From contig CANODU010000001.1 of NCBI GenBank assembly GCA_947565185.1, positions 1 to 64,000 of the forward strand: a DNA stretch of 64,000 nt, read 5' to 3'. Under the pieces are notes generated by a model. The model made no database searches, was not told where the DNA came from, and saw nothing but the letters and a program-made list of their open reading frames with translations. This document shows, in pieces, positions 18,779 through 28,341 of this stretch (position 1 is its first letter; each line of letters begins with the position of its first letter). A program made the position numbers and the translations under genes. Origin of the DNA: an uncultured Eggerthellaceae bacterium (GTDB taxonomy: Bacteria > Actinomycetota > Coriobacteriia > Coriobacteriales > Eggerthellaceae).

Positions 18779-19477
18779 ATGGGATCTGAGGAGAAAGCGG
18801 CACGCTTGCTCATCGCTCCATCCATCCTATCCGCTGATTTCCTTGATATGGGTGCTGCGATCGCCCTCATAGAAGAGGCGGATGCGGATTGGGTGCATGT
18901 GGATGTCATGGATGGGCATTTCGTGCCGAACATCACGATGGGCGTGCCGCTCGTGCGCGCGTTGAGGCCCCAGACGGATCTGGTGGTGGATGCGCATCTG
19001 ATGGTGTCGAATCCCATCACGCAGATCCCGTGGTTCTTGGATGCGGGGGCAGACGTCGTGACCTTCCACCTAGAAGCGGTCAGCGTTGACGAAGCGCGCG
19101 CTGCCATCCGGCTCATCCATCAAGCAGGTGCGAAAGCAGGCATCTCCGTGAAGCCGAAGACGGATATCTCATGCATCGAACCGGTCATCGAAGAAGTGGA
19201 CATGGTGCTCGTGATGAGCGTGGAACCGGGGTTCTCCGGCCAATCGTTCATAGCTGGCTCCGATGAGCGGGTGGCGTGCGTGAAGGAGATGGCCCGTGCG
19301 GTTGGCACAGAGGTGCTCGTGCAGGTGGACGGCGGCATCGGCCTTGAGACGGTGGGTTGCGTGGCCAAGGCTGGAGCTGGTTGCGCCGTTTGCGGGAATG
19401 CCTTCTTCAAGGCAGCGGATCCGCTGGTCGTGCCGGATCGGCTTCGCGATGCGGCAAGCGGGGTGAGCCTCTCATGA
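18779..19477 (+). CDS. rpe: Ribulose-phosphate 3-epimerase
   Basis: Rpe interconverts ribulose 5-phosphate and xylulose 5-phosphate in the pentose phosphate pathway. The 232-residue TIM barrel shows the family motifs: IAPSILSADF at the N-terminus, VHVDVMDGHFVPNITMG, DAHLMVSNP, MSVEPGFSGQSF and VQVDGGIG. The metal-binding His and Asp residues in HVDVMDGHF and DAHLM are all present. AAGGAGAGG precedes the start by about 15 bases, so initiation may be helped by a short upstream ATG at 18,768. Its stop overlaps the cysteine desulfurase start (ATGA). Confidence 0.94.
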   Translation: MGSEEKAARLLIAPSILSADFLDMGAAIALIEEADADWVHVDVMDGHFVPNITMGVPLVRALRPQTDLVVDAHLMVSNPITQIPWFLDAGADVVTFHLEAVSVDEARAAIRLIHQAGAKAGISVKPKTDISCIEPVIEEVDMVLVMSVEPGFSGQSFIAGSDERVACVKEMARAVGTEVLVQVDGGIGLETVGCVAKAGAGCAVCGNAFFKAADPLVVPDRLRDAASGVSLS

Positions 19478-20685
19478 CCGAAGCGCAGCCGCGTTCGCCC
19501 ATCTACCTTGACTACGCTGCCACGGCACCGCTCATACCAGAGGCTCTTCGTGCCATGGAGCCCTATTTGGCAGCGGGTCCTGATTCCATCCGCGGCAATG
19601 CGAATCCGAATTCGCTCTCGACTCCCGGACGAGAAGCCTTCAAGGCCTTGGAGGGGGCCCGGCGCAGCCTTGCGGCCTCCTTGGGCGCCCAGCGTCCTGA
19701 TGAGGTGCTGTTCACCTCTGGGGCCACCGAAGCGGATAATGCGGCGCTCTCAGGCATAGCTCACGGTGCGTTCCACGAGCGTGACCGTGCCATGAGCGGC
19801 ACCTTCACGCCGCACATCATCACCACCCAGATCGAACACGATGCCGTGCTCTTGCCTGCCAAGCGCTTGGAATCAGAGGGGTTCCACGTTACGTACCTGA
19901 AGCCGGACCGCGATGGGTTCGTGAGCGCTCAGAGCTTGGAGGAGGCGCTTCTTCCTGAGACGGTGCTCGTGAGCATCCAGCTGGCGAATTCGGAGATCGG
20001 ATCGGTGCAAGCCATCCGCGCCTTGGCGGATATCGCTCATGAGAGGGGGGCGCTCTTCCATACGGATGCTGTGCAGGGCTTGGGCAAGGTATGCGCGAAT
20101 GTGGATATGCTCGGCGTGGATGCGGCATCCTTCTCTGCGCACAAGGTGGGCGGCCCCTATGGAGTAGGAGCGCTCTACCTCCGGCGGCGCACGCCTTTTG
20201 CGCCCTTCATCTTGGGAGGAGGCCAAGAGGGAGGGCGCCGCAGCGGCACGCAGAACGTTTGCGGTGCGGTGGGATTCGCGGCAGCTGCCAGCGTGGCCAC
20301 TGCTGATGTGGAAGCGGAAGGCGCCCGCCTGCGCCAGCTTCGTGATGCGCTCTATGGCCGTCTGGCTGCCTTTGAGGGCGTGCAACCTACCGTGGAATGC
20401 GCGCCAGGAAGCCAAGATTTCCTCCCGAATGTGGTGAACGTGCTCATGGAGGGCATAGAGAGCCAGACGGCCGTGCTGCGCTTCGATGCGCTCGGCTTCG
20501 CCGTATCAGGAGGGAGCGCCTGCGCCTCAGCCTCCTTGGATGCCAGCCACGTGCTCACCGCATGTGGCATCGCGCCCGATGAGGCTCAAACGGAAGTGCG
20601 CATATCCATGGGCAGGTATACGGATGAGGAGCAGATCGAGGCCCTCTTGCATGCGGTGCCTCAGGTCTTGGATTGGGGAGCATGA
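19474..20685 (+). CDS. Cysteine desulfurase (NifS/IscS family)
   Basis: This PLP enzyme removes sulfur from cysteine for Fe-S clusters or tRNA thiolation. The 403 residues contain LDYAATAPL at the N-terminus, FTSGATEADN, the PLP lysine Lys224 (SAHKVGGPYGVG), RRSGTQNV and the persulfide cysteine Cys350 in GSACAS. ATG 19,474 overlaps the rpe stop and gives a family-like N-terminus; longer in-frame extensions have no counterpart. No iscU, sufU or mnmA is adjacent, so the acceptor cannot be read from context. Confidence 0.93.
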   Translation: MTEAQPRSPIYLDYAATAPLIPEALRAMEPYLAAGPDSIRGNANPNSLSTPGREAFKALEGARRSLAASLGAQRPDEVLFTSGATEADNAALSGIAHGAFHERDRAMSGTFTPHIITTQIEHDAVLLPAKRLESEGFHVTYLKPDRDGFVSAQSLEEALLPETVLVSIQLANSEIGSVQAIRALADIAHERGALFHTDAVQGLGKVCANVDMLGVDAASFSAHKVGGPYGVGALYLRRRTPFAPFILGGGQEGGRRSGTQNVCGAVGFAAAASVATADVEAEGARLRQLRDALYGRLAAFEGVQPTVECAPGSQDFLPNVVNVLMEGIESQTAVLRFDALGFAVSGGSACASASLDASHVLTACGIAPDEAQTEVRISMGRYTDEEQIEALLHAVPQVLDWGA

Positions 20686-20686
20686 G

Positions 20687-21505
20687 ATGGATCTTGTGAA
20701 CACGCATTGCCATACGGGCTTTTGCGGCCATGCAGAGGGGAGCGTGGCGGCCTATGTCAGCGCTGCCAAGGAGGCGGGGCTTGCCACTTTGGCCTTCACC
20801 GATCATTTCCCGCTCTCTGACGCGTTCGATCCCGATGGGTACCTCTCCGTGCCGCGTGCTTCTATGGAGGATTACAAGCGCGATGTGCTGGCTGCCCGCG
20901 AAGAGAACCCAAAGATGGATATCCTCTTCGGCGTGGAGATGGACTATCTGGGAGAGGTGGAGGATCGCATCTTCTCGTCCGAGGAGCTAGATGGCTTCGA
21001 TGTCATCTTAGGGTCGGTGCATTTCGTGGACCGCTGGCCCTTCGATGACCCAGCTCAGCGTGATCGCTGGGAAGAACCCGGTGCGGCCGATGAGATATGG
21101 AAGCGCTACATAGAGCTCTGGTGCCAAGCGGCAGCGGATGCGCACATCCGCTTCGATGTCATGTCTCATCCTGACCTCGCGAAGAAGTTCGCCTATTACC
21201 CCTCCTTTCGGTTGGAGCCGCTCTATGAGCAGATGGCGGAGGCGGCACGGGCGGGAGGTCGCATGATAGAGGTGAACACCTCAGGTTCCTATTACGCCTG
21301 CGCTGAGCCGTTCCCTGCGCCGGCGCTCTTGCGCGCGTTTGCGCGCGCTGGTGTGCCTTGCACCATCGGGACGGATGCCCATGTGCCAGAGAACGTGTCC
21401 CGTGACATCGCACGTGGCATCCGCCTCATGAAAGAAGCTGGTTACAGTTGCGTGACCGTGCCCACATCCACCAGAGACAGGCGTAGCATCGCCATAGACA
21501 TCTGA
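20687..21505 (+). CDS. PHP-domain phosphoesterase, HisJ-like
   Basis: The 272-residue PHP-domain protein starts MDLVNTHCHTGFCGHAEGSV and contains the metal-binding segments TDHFP, VEMDYLGEVE, GSVHFVDRWPFD, MSHPDLAKKF and GTDAHVPENV. These match the HisJ class of histidinol-phosphate phosphatases. There are no other his genes in the window, so the substrate is less certain than the fold; other PHP phosphoesterases remain possible. The start lies one base past the preceding stop, within GGAGCATGAG, which supplies the ribosome site and implies coupling. Confidence 0.85.
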   Translation: MDLVNTHCHTGFCGHAEGSVAAYVSAAKEAGLATLAFTDHFPLSDAFDPDGYLSVPRASMEDYKRDVLAAREENPKMDILFGVEMDYLGEVEDRIFSSEELDGFDVILGSVHFVDRWPFDDPAQRDRWEEPGAADEIWKRYIELWCQAAADAHIRFDVMSHPDLAKKFAYYPSFRLEPLYEQMAEAARAGGRMIEVNTSGSYYACAEPFPAPALLRAFARAGVPCTIGTDAHVPENVSRDIARGIRLMKEAGYSCVTVPTSTRDRRSIAIDI

Positions 21506-21544
21506 GAAGAGCAACCTGCCCGTCGCATTCGCAAAGGAGATCCC

Positions 21545-22666
21545 ATGAGCAAGAAGAACAAGGACACCCAGTCAGATCGCACATCCACAAAAGGTGCGAA
21601 GATCAAGAAGCGCCAGCGCAAGGCAGAGAAGCTCTCTTCGAAGAAGCGGGATCGCAAACAGGTGAAGGCATCTGCACGCAAGGCGAAGGGTGAGGCCGCA
21701 TCCAAGCGCGTGGAGCCCACGCCGCAAGAGGTGGCTGCCAAGGCAGCGGGAGTGGTGGCTGATGCAGCTGCCACAGCAGCAGTAGCGGCAACGGAGGCCA
21801 TCGTGCGTCGCGGTTCGAAGCTCCTCGCCAAGACCGATCGGGCGCTCACCGTGGGCGGCTTGGAGGCATCGCTGTTGAAGCTCTTCCCGGCTGATACTGC
21901 TGAGGCGTGGGATAGGACGGGGCTTTTGGTAGGGGAGCGGGCCCTTCCGCTTGCGAAGGTGGCCGTCACGCTGGATCCTACCGTTGCTGCCATAGAGGAA
22001 GCGGCGAAAGCGGGTGCCAATGTGCTGCTCACACATCATCCGGCATACCTGAGTGCTCCGGATGCCTTCGCGCCCGAACGATCGGTAGCGCTCTGCTCGG
22101 GTGCGGGCGTGTTCGCCGCCATCCAGTGCGGTGTTGCGCTCATGAGCTTCCATACGGCGCTCGATGTCAGTCGACAGGCGCAAGCGGTCCTTCCGAATCT
22201 CATCGGCCTTTCCAGCAAGAACAAGGTGCTCTCGCCCATCGCGAAGTCGCGCTCTTTGGGGTACGGGCAGGTCTGCACCCTCTCTGCCAAGGACGACCGT
22301 GCAGAACCGCTGTCGCATCTGGCGGCACGGTGCACGTCGGTCTTCGGGCGCGCCCCGCGCGTCTGGGGTCGCTTCGACGCCAGCATCAAGAGCGTGGTCA
22401 CCGCCACGGGCAGCGCAACGGATCTGGGCAAGCTGGCGCTCTCTCAAGGCATAGACTGCCTCATTTGCGGAGAGATCCGCTATCACGACGCATTGGATCT
22501 AGCCAGCGCTGGGCTTTGCATCATCGAGTTAGGGCACGATGTGAGCGAATTCCCGCTCACGGCTGTCTTGGCCGATGCGGTGGCAGCTTATGGCGTTGCT
22601 GCGGATCAGATCATCATCATCGACCAAACGGACAATTGGGCATATCCGGAGAGCATCCGCCTGTGA
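21545..22666 (+). CDS. Nif3-like dinuclear metal centre protein with basic N-terminal tail
   Basis: Residues about 105-373 are a Nif3-family (DUF34) domain: EAWDRTGLLVGE, NVLLTHHPAYLSAPDA with the metal-binding histidines, MSFHTALD, ICGEIRYHDALD and IIELGHDVSEF. The family forms hexamers with a two-metal site; its cellular role is unsettled. The first 100 residues are an unusual Lys/Ala-rich extension with repeated KK, RK and AAA runs and no counterpart in typical family members. AAAGGAG precedes ATG 21,545, which supports the long start. Together with the following zinc-ribbon gene it forms the common Nif3/C4 zinc-ribbon pair. Confidence 0.88.
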   Translation: MSKKNKDTQSDRTSTKGAKIKKRQRKAEKLSSKKRDRKQVKASARKAKGEAASKRVEPTPQEVAAKAAGVVADAAATAAVAATEAIVRRGSKLLAKTDRALTVGGLEASLLKLFPADTAEAWDRTGLLVGERALPLAKVAVTLDPTVAAIEEAAKAGANVLLTHHPAYLSAPDAFAPERSVALCSGAGVFAAIQCGVALMSFHTALDVSRQAQAVLPNLIGLSSKNKVLSPIAKSRSLGYGQVCTLSAKDDRAEPLSHLAARCTSVFGRAPRVWGRFDASIKSVVTATGSATDLGKLALSQGIDCLICGEIRYHDALDLASAGLCIIELGHDVSEFPLTAVLADAVAAYGVAADQIIIIDQTDNWAYPESIRL

Positions 22667-22740
22667 TGGAGCGCCTGCGATATGCGCAGGGCCTGTTTGC
22701 ACTAAAATGAAGGGAGAAGACAGCGCGCGGAAGGTGGATC

Positions 22741-23460
22741 ATGCAGGCTACTCCATTCGATATCGAATCATTATTGGCAGCTCAGCAGGCTGATTTTGAC
22801 ATCAAGCACATGACGCGCGACTTAGAGGAGCTCCCTCAGCGAGCCACCATCTTGAGCTGCCGGCAGAAGCGCGATGCCATGAAGGCCAAGATCGCGAAGA
22901 TCTCTGCTCTCAAGAAGGAGACAGAGAAGAAGCGCACGCGCGCCCAAGATGAGGATTCTTCCTTGGAGAAGAAGGAGAATGGGGTGCAGGCGGCCATCGA
23001 GGCTGCGGGCAATGACTATCGCAACGCCGAGGCGCGCACGAAGGAGCTGGATGGCATCTTCCGTCGTCGTCAGGCCTTAGCTGAGCAGATGGCGCAGATA
23101 GATGCAGAGCTGGCGAAGATCGGGCAGCTTGAAGAGCAAGCGATGTCTGCCCTGGCAGATATCGATGCTACCGAAGCTGAGGCAACGGAGGCCTTCAAAC
23201 GAGAAGGAGGTCGTCTGAAGGCGTCCATCGCCGATGCGCAGCAGAAAAGGGAATCATTGCTCTCCCAGGTGACCAATGAGCTTGCGGATGCGTATCGACT
23301 GACCTCTGAGCGCATGGGCACCGTTGTCATCGGGCGCTTCGAGGATGGTCGATGCGGGGTGTGCCGTGCCGGGATCGATCCCGGTCGCCAGATAGAGCTC
23401 AAAGCGCAAGCGCCCGTCACGTTCTGCCCCATCTGCAAGCGCCTGCTCATCGTTTCGTAA
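22741..23460 (+). CDS. C4-type zinc-ribbon coiled-coil protein (DUF164)
   Basis: The 239-residue product is a long antiparallel coiled coil (about 15-190, rich in Glu, Lys, Ala and Gln). It is followed by a zinc ribbon with Cys-X2-Cys pairs CGVC and CPIC near residues 205-232. This is the DUF164/CT398/HP0958-like family, often encoded next to Nif3 as here. Some members act as chaperones or RNA-associated adaptors in other bacteria, but that cannot be transferred to this one. An AGGGAGAAG site precedes the ATG. Confidence 0.87.
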   Translation: MQATPFDIESLLAAQQADFDIKHMTRDLEELPQRATILSCRQKRDAMKAKIAKISALKKETEKKRTRAQDEDSSLEKKENGVQAAIEAAGNDYRNAEARTKELDGIFRRRQALAEQMAQIDAELAKIGQLEEQAMSALADIDATEAEATEAFKREGGRLKASIADAQQKRESLLSQVTNELADAYRLTSERMGTVVIGRFEDGRCGVCRAGIDPGRQIELKAQAPVTFCPICKRLLIVS

Positions 23461-23471
23461 TCCTCGCTTTC

Positions 23472-23592
23472 AGAGCGTATCACGGGGACGGAGGAAGTCT
23501 GTATCAGGGGGACGGAGGAGTGATACGTCCATCGGACGTATCACTCCTCCGTCCCCCTGATACAGACTTCCTCCGTCCCCGTGATACGCTCT
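23472..23592. repeat. Perfect 59-bp palindrome with nested GGGGACGGAGGA units
   Basis: Arms 23,472-23,530 and 23,534-23,592 are exactly complementary over 59 bases with only three bases (ATC) between. Each arm contains two copies of a GTATCA-S-GGGGACGGAGGA core, one at the outside (CACGGGG) and one inside (CAGGGGG), consistent with one hairpin inserted inside another. It lies between the convergent zinc-ribbon gene and rpmB. It shares its core with the palindrome at 18,175-18,241. REP/RAYT-like origin is inferred from the GGGGACGG core. Confidence 0.9.
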
Positions 23593-23603
23593 CTCCGTGC
23601 ATG

Positions 23604-23628
23604 AAAAAGGCTCCCGAAAGGGAGCCTT
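23604..23628 (-). terminator. Intrinsic terminator of rpmB
   Basis: AAGGCTCCC (23,607-23,615) pairs with GGGAGCCTT (23,620-23,628) across a GAAA loop. On the minus strand the hairpin is followed by five T residues, a canonical rho-independent terminator about 28 bases past the rpmB stop. Confidence 0.85.
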
Positions 23629-23655
23629 GACGATGCTGCTGAATGGGTGAGGTGC

Positions 23656-23847
23656 TTAGGCGCGCTCCACCTTGCCAGCCTTCATGCAGCGCGTGCACAC
23701 GCGAGCCTTGCGCACATGGCCGTTCGAATCCTTGATGGTGATCTTCTGCACGTTGGGGCGGAAGACGCGGTTCGTCACGCGGTGCGAGTGGCTGACGTTG
23801 TGGCCAAAGCTCGGGTGCTTGCCGCAGATTTCACATACTTGAGACAT
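23656..23847 (-). CDS. rpmB: 50S ribosomal protein L28
   Basis: This 63-residue protein is ribosomal protein L28 (bL28): MSQVCEICGKHPSFGHNVSHS, FRPNVQKI and RVCTRCMKAGKV. Two Cys-X2-Cys pairs (CEIC, CTRC) show it is the zinc-binding (C+) form. ATG 23,847 is preferred over a TTG six bases earlier because AGGAG lies six bases upstream of it. It is transcribed alone and divergently from asp23; a minus-strand TATAGT (complement of 23,904-23,909) is a plausible -10, without a good -35. Confidence 0.95.
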   Translation of the reverse strand: MSQVCEICGKHPSFGHNVSHSHRVTNRVFRPNVQKITIKDSNGHVRKARVCTRCMKAGKVERA

Positions 23848-24085
23848 CTTCAACTCCTATGGTTTTTCAGGTGATCCCTGTCGCTTGCTAACAGCAGCAG
23901 CAAACTATAACACATTCCGTTTGTCGTGCGGGCAACGTTTCATCCGAAAGGCCACAAGACCCTTCCATGTCGCTTCCTGCTATACGGTATACTAGCGTTT
24001 GCTGTGTGCGGGATAGGGCGCGCAGCGTCGTTCTCATCACGGTTTGCACACGCCTTAAGAGGGCGTTTTCGAAGAAAGGAGCATC

Positions 24086-24430
24086 ATGGCAGAGAAAGTC
24101 GCTGGAGAATTGCATGTTGCCAATGATGTCCTGGCCGATATCGTGGGGTATGCCGCACTAGAGTGCTACGGTGTCGTAGGGATGACCGCGCCCAATGCGG
24201 CGGATGGCATAGCCAAGCTGCTGCCCAAGTCGCGCTTGCGTCGCGGCATCGTCGTCACGCCGGAAGAGGCCGGCATCAAGGTGGAGCTCTTCGTCGTCAT
24301 CGAATACGGCACCAACATCGCCACCGTTTCCCAGAATCTGACCGATCAAGTCAAGTTCGCGCTCAATGAATATGCACGCGTTCCCATCACGGACGTGCAG
24401 ATCCATGTGCAGGACATCCGGGTTCGCTGA
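24086..24430 (+). CDS. Asp23/Gls24 (DUF322) family protein
   Basis: The 114-residue product is a small Asp23/YloU-like protein: GELHVANDVLADIVGYAAL, YGVVGMTAPN, VELFVVIEYGTNIATVSQNL and VQIHVQDIRV. Members are cell-envelope stress-associated, and the B. subtilis homologue YloU precedes YloV, as here. GAAAGGAG lies just upstream of the start. A TATACT at 23,988-23,993 is a possible -10 for this gene and the block that follows. The exact function is unknown. Confidence 0.88.
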   Translation: MAEKVAGELHVANDVLADIVGYAALECYGVVGMTAPNAADGIAKLLPKSRLRRGIVVTPEEAGIKVELFVVIEYGTNIATVSQNLTDQVKFALNEYARVPITDVQIHVQDIRVR

Positions 24431-24521
24431 GCACGAACACCATGCGTGCGCATTGCCCAGAAAAAGCCTGCGAGAAGCTCGATGAATAAGCGTGCTTGAA
24501 TCACGAGGAGAGTCACCCAGA

Positions 24522-26153
24522 ATGTCGAAGACCTATGAAGCAGCGCAGATCCTGAATGCCATCGCAAGCGCATCCACTGCTCTGACTCAACGCAAGGAAG
24601 AGATCAACCGGCTGAACGTCTTTCCGGTGCCTGATGGAGACACCGGTACGAACATGTCCCTCACCATCGAAAGCGTCGTGAAGAACCTGAAGGCGCTCAC
24701 CGCTGACGCAACGGGACAAGATGCGCGGCGCGCCATCGTCCAAGGTGCACTCATGGGAGCACGCGGCAACTCGGGTGTGATCACATCCCAGATCCTGCGC
24801 GGGCTGTGCGAAGGCAGCGAAGGCTTTCAGAGCCTTGACGCGGAATCCGTGGCAGCTGCCTTCCAGAAATCCGAGGAGGTGGCGTTCCAAGCGGTGCGCA
24901 AGCCGGTGGAGGGCACCATCTTGACGGTCCTGCGCGACATGGCCAAAGCTGCGCGCGCTGGTCTGGAAGCGGGTCTTGATACTGATGCGCTCATGGAGTC
25001 CATCGTCACCGAAGGCTATGCATCCGTTCAGCGCACCCCAGATCTCTTGCCCGTGCTCAAGGAGAACGGCGTGGTGGACGCTGGTGGCTTCGGGCTCGCC
25101 ATCCTCGTGGACTCCTTTGCGGCCGCGCTTCTGGGCCGATCCTCGGTGGTCGTGGAGGACATCTCCTTCGGAGATGCCTTCGGTCCGAAGGTGGAGATAG
25201 AGCAGGTGGATGACTGGGAGGGTTCGGAATACCGCTACTGCAATGAGTTCTTGGTGGATTCCGATACGCTCGTGCCTGAAGAGGCGCTGGATTTCTTGCA
25301 GACCATGGGGGATTGCGAACTGTGTGTCGGCTCCACTCCCAAGTTCAAGGTGCATGTGCATTCCAACACCCCTGATCAGGTTCTCAAATACTTCCTGGAT
25401 CGCGGTCAGATATCGGAAGTGCATATCCACAACATGGATCTGCAATCGCAGGAGCGCACGCGTAAGATCGCCGAAGAAGAGGCTCCGGAGATGAAGCCGC
25501 TCGGGTTCGTTGCCGTGGCGGCCGGGGAAGGCAACGCGAAGATCCTCAAGAGCCTTGGTGTGGACGTCGTCGTATCTGGTGGACAGACCATGAATCCTTC
25601 CACGAAGGATCTCTTGGACGCCTCTGAGCGCGTGCATGCAGAGGCCGTCATCATCTTGCCGAACAATTCGAACATCATCTTGGCCGCAGAGAGTGCGTGT
25701 GCGCTTTCGGACAAAGACTGCGGCGTGGTGCCCACCAAGAGCGTTCCTCAGTCTTTCGCAGCCCTCTTCGCAGCCGATGCGGATGCATCCCTTGAGGACA
25801 ATATCGCAGCCATGACGGAAGCGGCTGCTGAGGTGAAGACGGGCGAGGTGACCTGCGCCATCAAGGATTCGAAGGATGCAGAGGGCAACCCCATCAGAGA
25901 AGGTGACGTGATCGGCATCGCTGATGGCGCCATCTTGGCCGTTGGCCCCTCTACCTCAGATGTGGTGATGGACCTTCTCAGCAAGATGGAAGCGGACGAG
26001 GCGGATACCATGACGTTCCTTGCTGGGGAAGGTCTTGCCCAGTCGGATGCCGATGCTCTCGAGGAGCTCATCGAAGGCGCCTATCCTGACCTTGAGGTGG
26101 ATATGCAGGATGGTGGCCAGCCGCTCTACCCGGTGGTCTTCTCGCTTGAGTAA
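24522..26153 (+). CDS. DAK2-domain protein, YloV/FakA-like
   Basis: The 543-residue protein has an N-terminal DAK2 (dihydroxyacetone kinase-like) domain with the ATP/Mg site VPDGDTGTNMSL (Asp38, Asp40) and GARGNSGVITSQILRG. A middle and C-terminal DegV-like region includes VVSGGQTMNPSTKDLLDA and VIILPNNSNI. This matches the YloV family, whose S. aureus member FakA is the kinase subunit of fatty acid kinase. FakB-type partners are not in the window. ATG 24,522 is chosen because an AGGAG lies upstream and the longer GTG start at 24,492 has no ribosome site. The recG start overlaps its stop. Confidence 0.88.
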   Translation: MSKTYEAAQILNAIASASTALTQRKEEINRLNVFPVPDGDTGTNMSLTIESVVKNLKALTADATGQDARRAIVQGALMGARGNSGVITSQILRGLCEGSEGFQSLDAESVAAAFQKSEEVAFQAVRKPVEGTILTVLRDMAKAARAGLEAGLDTDALMESIVTEGYASVQRTPDLLPVLKENGVVDAGGFGLAILVDSFAAALLGRSSVVVEDISFGDAFGPKVEIEQVDDWEGSEYRYCNEFLVDSDTLVPEEALDFLQTMGDCELCVGSTPKFKVHVHSNTPDQVLKYFLDRGQISEVHIHNMDLQSQERTRKIAEEEAPEMKPLGFVAVAAGEGNAKILKSLGVDVVVSGGQTMNPSTKDLLDASERVHAEAVIILPNNSNIILAAESACALSDKDCGVVPTKSVPQSFAALFAADADASLEDNIAAMTEAAAEVKTGEVTCAIKDSKDAEGNPIREGDVIGIADGAILAVGPSTSDVVMDLLSKMEADEADTMTFLAGEGLAQSDADALEELIEGAYPDLEVDMQDGGQPLYPVVFSLE

Positions 26154-28341
26154 TCCTGATCGCACGACGCAAGCCGTAGGAGGGATAGACCGGATAGCGG
26201 ATACGCTCCTCCTCGATTCGAAGGTGAGCGCCATCAAGGGCGTCACGCCTGCGCGCATGAAGGCTCTGGAGAAGCTCAAGGTGCGCACTGTAGGAGATCT
26301 GCTCACCCATTTCCCGCGGCGCTACCTGGATCTCTCTCGCATCTGCACCATCGCTGATGCCCCTCTCGGCGTCCCGTGCACCATCGACTGCCGGATCCAT
26401 GAAGCGAAGCTCAAGCGCCCACGTCCCAAGCTTCCCATCGTGGAAGTGACCGTGCAGGATGACACCGGCACCATGATCATCTCCTTCTTCCATATGCCGT
26501 GGCTGGAGAAGCGACTGAAGCCAGGGATGCGGCTGGCGGTCTCAGGCAAGGTCTCATTCGATTACGGCTTCAAGCGCATGACGAATCCCTATTTCGAAGA
26601 GCTGGCGGACAAGCCCGTTGAGGGCAGGCTCATGGCCATCCATCCTGCAACGGAGAAGCTGCAGGCAGGGCATCTGCGACGGCTCATCGGTCAAGCCCTT
26701 TACCAGACCCGAGGGATGCTGGACCCGCTTCCTGTGGCTTTGCGGCAGAAGCGCCGCCTGGTCTCTCGGGGAGCCGCCTTCCAGGGCATCCATTTTCCTC
26801 ACAGCCAAGATGAGGCTGCATCCGCCCGTCGACGCCTCGTCTTCGATGAGGTGCTCTTGCTCCAGCTCTTCTTGATGATGCAGGGCCAGAAGCGCTCAGA
26901 GCTGGCAGGTGCCCGAGCGCATCTGACCTGCGGGCCAGCTACGCGCGCCCTCATCGCAGCTCTGCCCTTCTCGCTCACCGACGATCAGCGCCGCGCCATC
27001 GCGGATCTGCATGAGGCTATGAGCGCTGAGGTGGTGGCCGATCACATGGTGCTCGGGGATGTGGGCACGGGCAAGACCATCGTGGCAGCCTTCGGGGTAG
27101 CTGCTGCCAAGGATTCTGGCGGGCAAGCCCTGATCATGGCGCCCACGGAGATCCTGGCTCAGCAGCATTTGAAGACGCTTAAGCCCCTCTTCGACGCGGC
27201 GCAGATCCGCTGCGCTCTGCTCACGGGATCCACTAGCCTACAAGAGCGCGCCCTCATCCTAGAAGGTCTTGAGCAGGGGAGCTTGGATGTGGTCATTGGA
27301 ACGCATGCGCTCATAGAGGATGACGTCATCGTGCGGGATATGACGTTCGCGGTGATCGACGAGCAGCAGCGCTTCGGCGTGGATCAGCGTGCGAAGCTGC
27401 TCGCGAAGGGCATCGCGCCGGATGCGCTCTACATGACGGCGACGCCCATCCCGCGCAGCTTGGCGCTCACGCTCTTCGGCAATCTCACGCATTCCTATAT
27501 CCGCCAGCGCCCTCATGGGAAGGCGCAGAGGAAGACCATCGCCTATGATCGCACCGATCGCGGCAAGGCCTATGATGCGGCTCGTTTGGCGCTTGCGCGC
27601 GGAGAGCAGGTCTATGTCGTCTGCCCGTTGGTGGGGGATCGCTCTGCGCGCAAGGCGAAGCAGGACGCGGCAGATGAGGATGAGCGCTATCACCCTGATG
27701 TGACCATCGAGAGCGAAGAGGATTACGATCTCTCTGATGTCGCATCAGCCACGAAGGAAGCGGCTCGGCTGGCTCGCACCGTCTTCGCGGACCATCAGGT
27801 AGGGCTTCTGCATGGGGCGCTGTCGGCGGAGGAGAAAGAGCGGGTCATGGAGGATTTCGCATCAGGCGTTACGGATGTGCTGGTGACCACGACGGTCATC
27901 GAGGTAGGCGTGGATGTGCCTAATGCCACGGTCATGATCGTGGAGGACGCCGACCGCTTCGGGCTCTCGCAGCTCCATCAGCTGCGTGGGCGCGTCGGGC
28001 GCGGCGGCAAGGATTCGCAGGTGTTCCTCATCTCCTCGTCCAAGATGCCCAATGCCGTGCGGCGCCTGGAGGCGCTCGTGAAGAGCGATGACGGGTTCGA
28101 GATAGCCGGCTATGACCTCTCCCTGCGCCGCGAAGGGGATATCTTAGGGAACAAGCAAGCGGGTGCCAGTTCGCTGAAGCTGGTGAACATCGTGTTAGAT
28201 GCTGACATCATAGAAGAAGCGCATGAGGATGCCCGCGCCATGCTGGATGCGGATCCGCACCTTGAGCAACCCTGCCATGCGGCTCTCGCGCGGGAGATGC
28301 GGATGACGTTCTCTGACGAGATCCAGGTGAGCGGCGGATGA
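26146..28341 (+). CDS. recG: ATP-dependent DNA helicase RecG
   Basis: RecG remodels stalled forks and recombination intermediates. The wedge/OB domain is at about 60-190. The helicase core has Walker A GDVGTGKT (304-311), MAPTEILAQQH, DEQQRFGV (the DEQQ form of motif II), TATPIPRSLALT, VIEVGVDVPNA and QLRGRVGRG. A TTG at 26,146 within TTGAGTAA, overlapping the previous stop, is the likeliest start: translational coupling would explain the lack of a Shine-Dalgarno. It gives 731 residues, a normal RecG length. A later GTG at 26,224 is the alternative. The stop overlaps the rsmD start. Confidence 0.94.
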   Translation: MSNPDRTTQAVGGIDRIADTLLLDSKVSAIKGVTPARMKALEKLKVRTVGDLLTHFPRRYLDLSRICTIADAPLGVPCTIDCRIHEAKLKRPRPKLPIVEVTVQDDTGTMIISFFHMPWLEKRLKPGMRLAVSGKVSFDYGFKRMTNPYFEELADKPVEGRLMAIHPATEKLQAGHLRRLIGQALYQTRGMLDPLPVALRQKRRLVSRGAAFQGIHFPHSQDEAASARRRLVFDEVLLLQLFLMMQGQKRSELAGARAHLTCGPATRALIAALPFSLTDDQRRAIADLHEAMSAEVVADHMVLGDVGTGKTIVAAFGVAAAKDSGGQALIMAPTEILAQQHLKTLKPLFDAAQIRCALLTGSTSLQERALILEGLEQGSLDVVIGTHALIEDDVIVRDMTFAVIDEQQRFGVDQRAKLLAKGIAPDALYMTATPIPRSLALTLFGNLTHSYIRQRPHGKAQRKTIAYDRTDRGKAYDAARLALARGEQVYVVCPLVGDRSARKAKQDAADEDERYHPDVTIESEEDYDLSDVASATKEAARLARTVFADHQVGLLHGALSAEEKERVMEDFASGVTDVLVTTTVIEVGVDVPNATVMIVEDADRFGLSQLHQLRGRVGRGGKDSQVFLISSSKMPNAVRRLEALVKSDDGFEIAGYDLSLRREGDILGNKQAGASSLKLVNIVLDADIIEEAHEDARAMLDADPHLEQPCHAALAREMRMTFSDEIQVSGG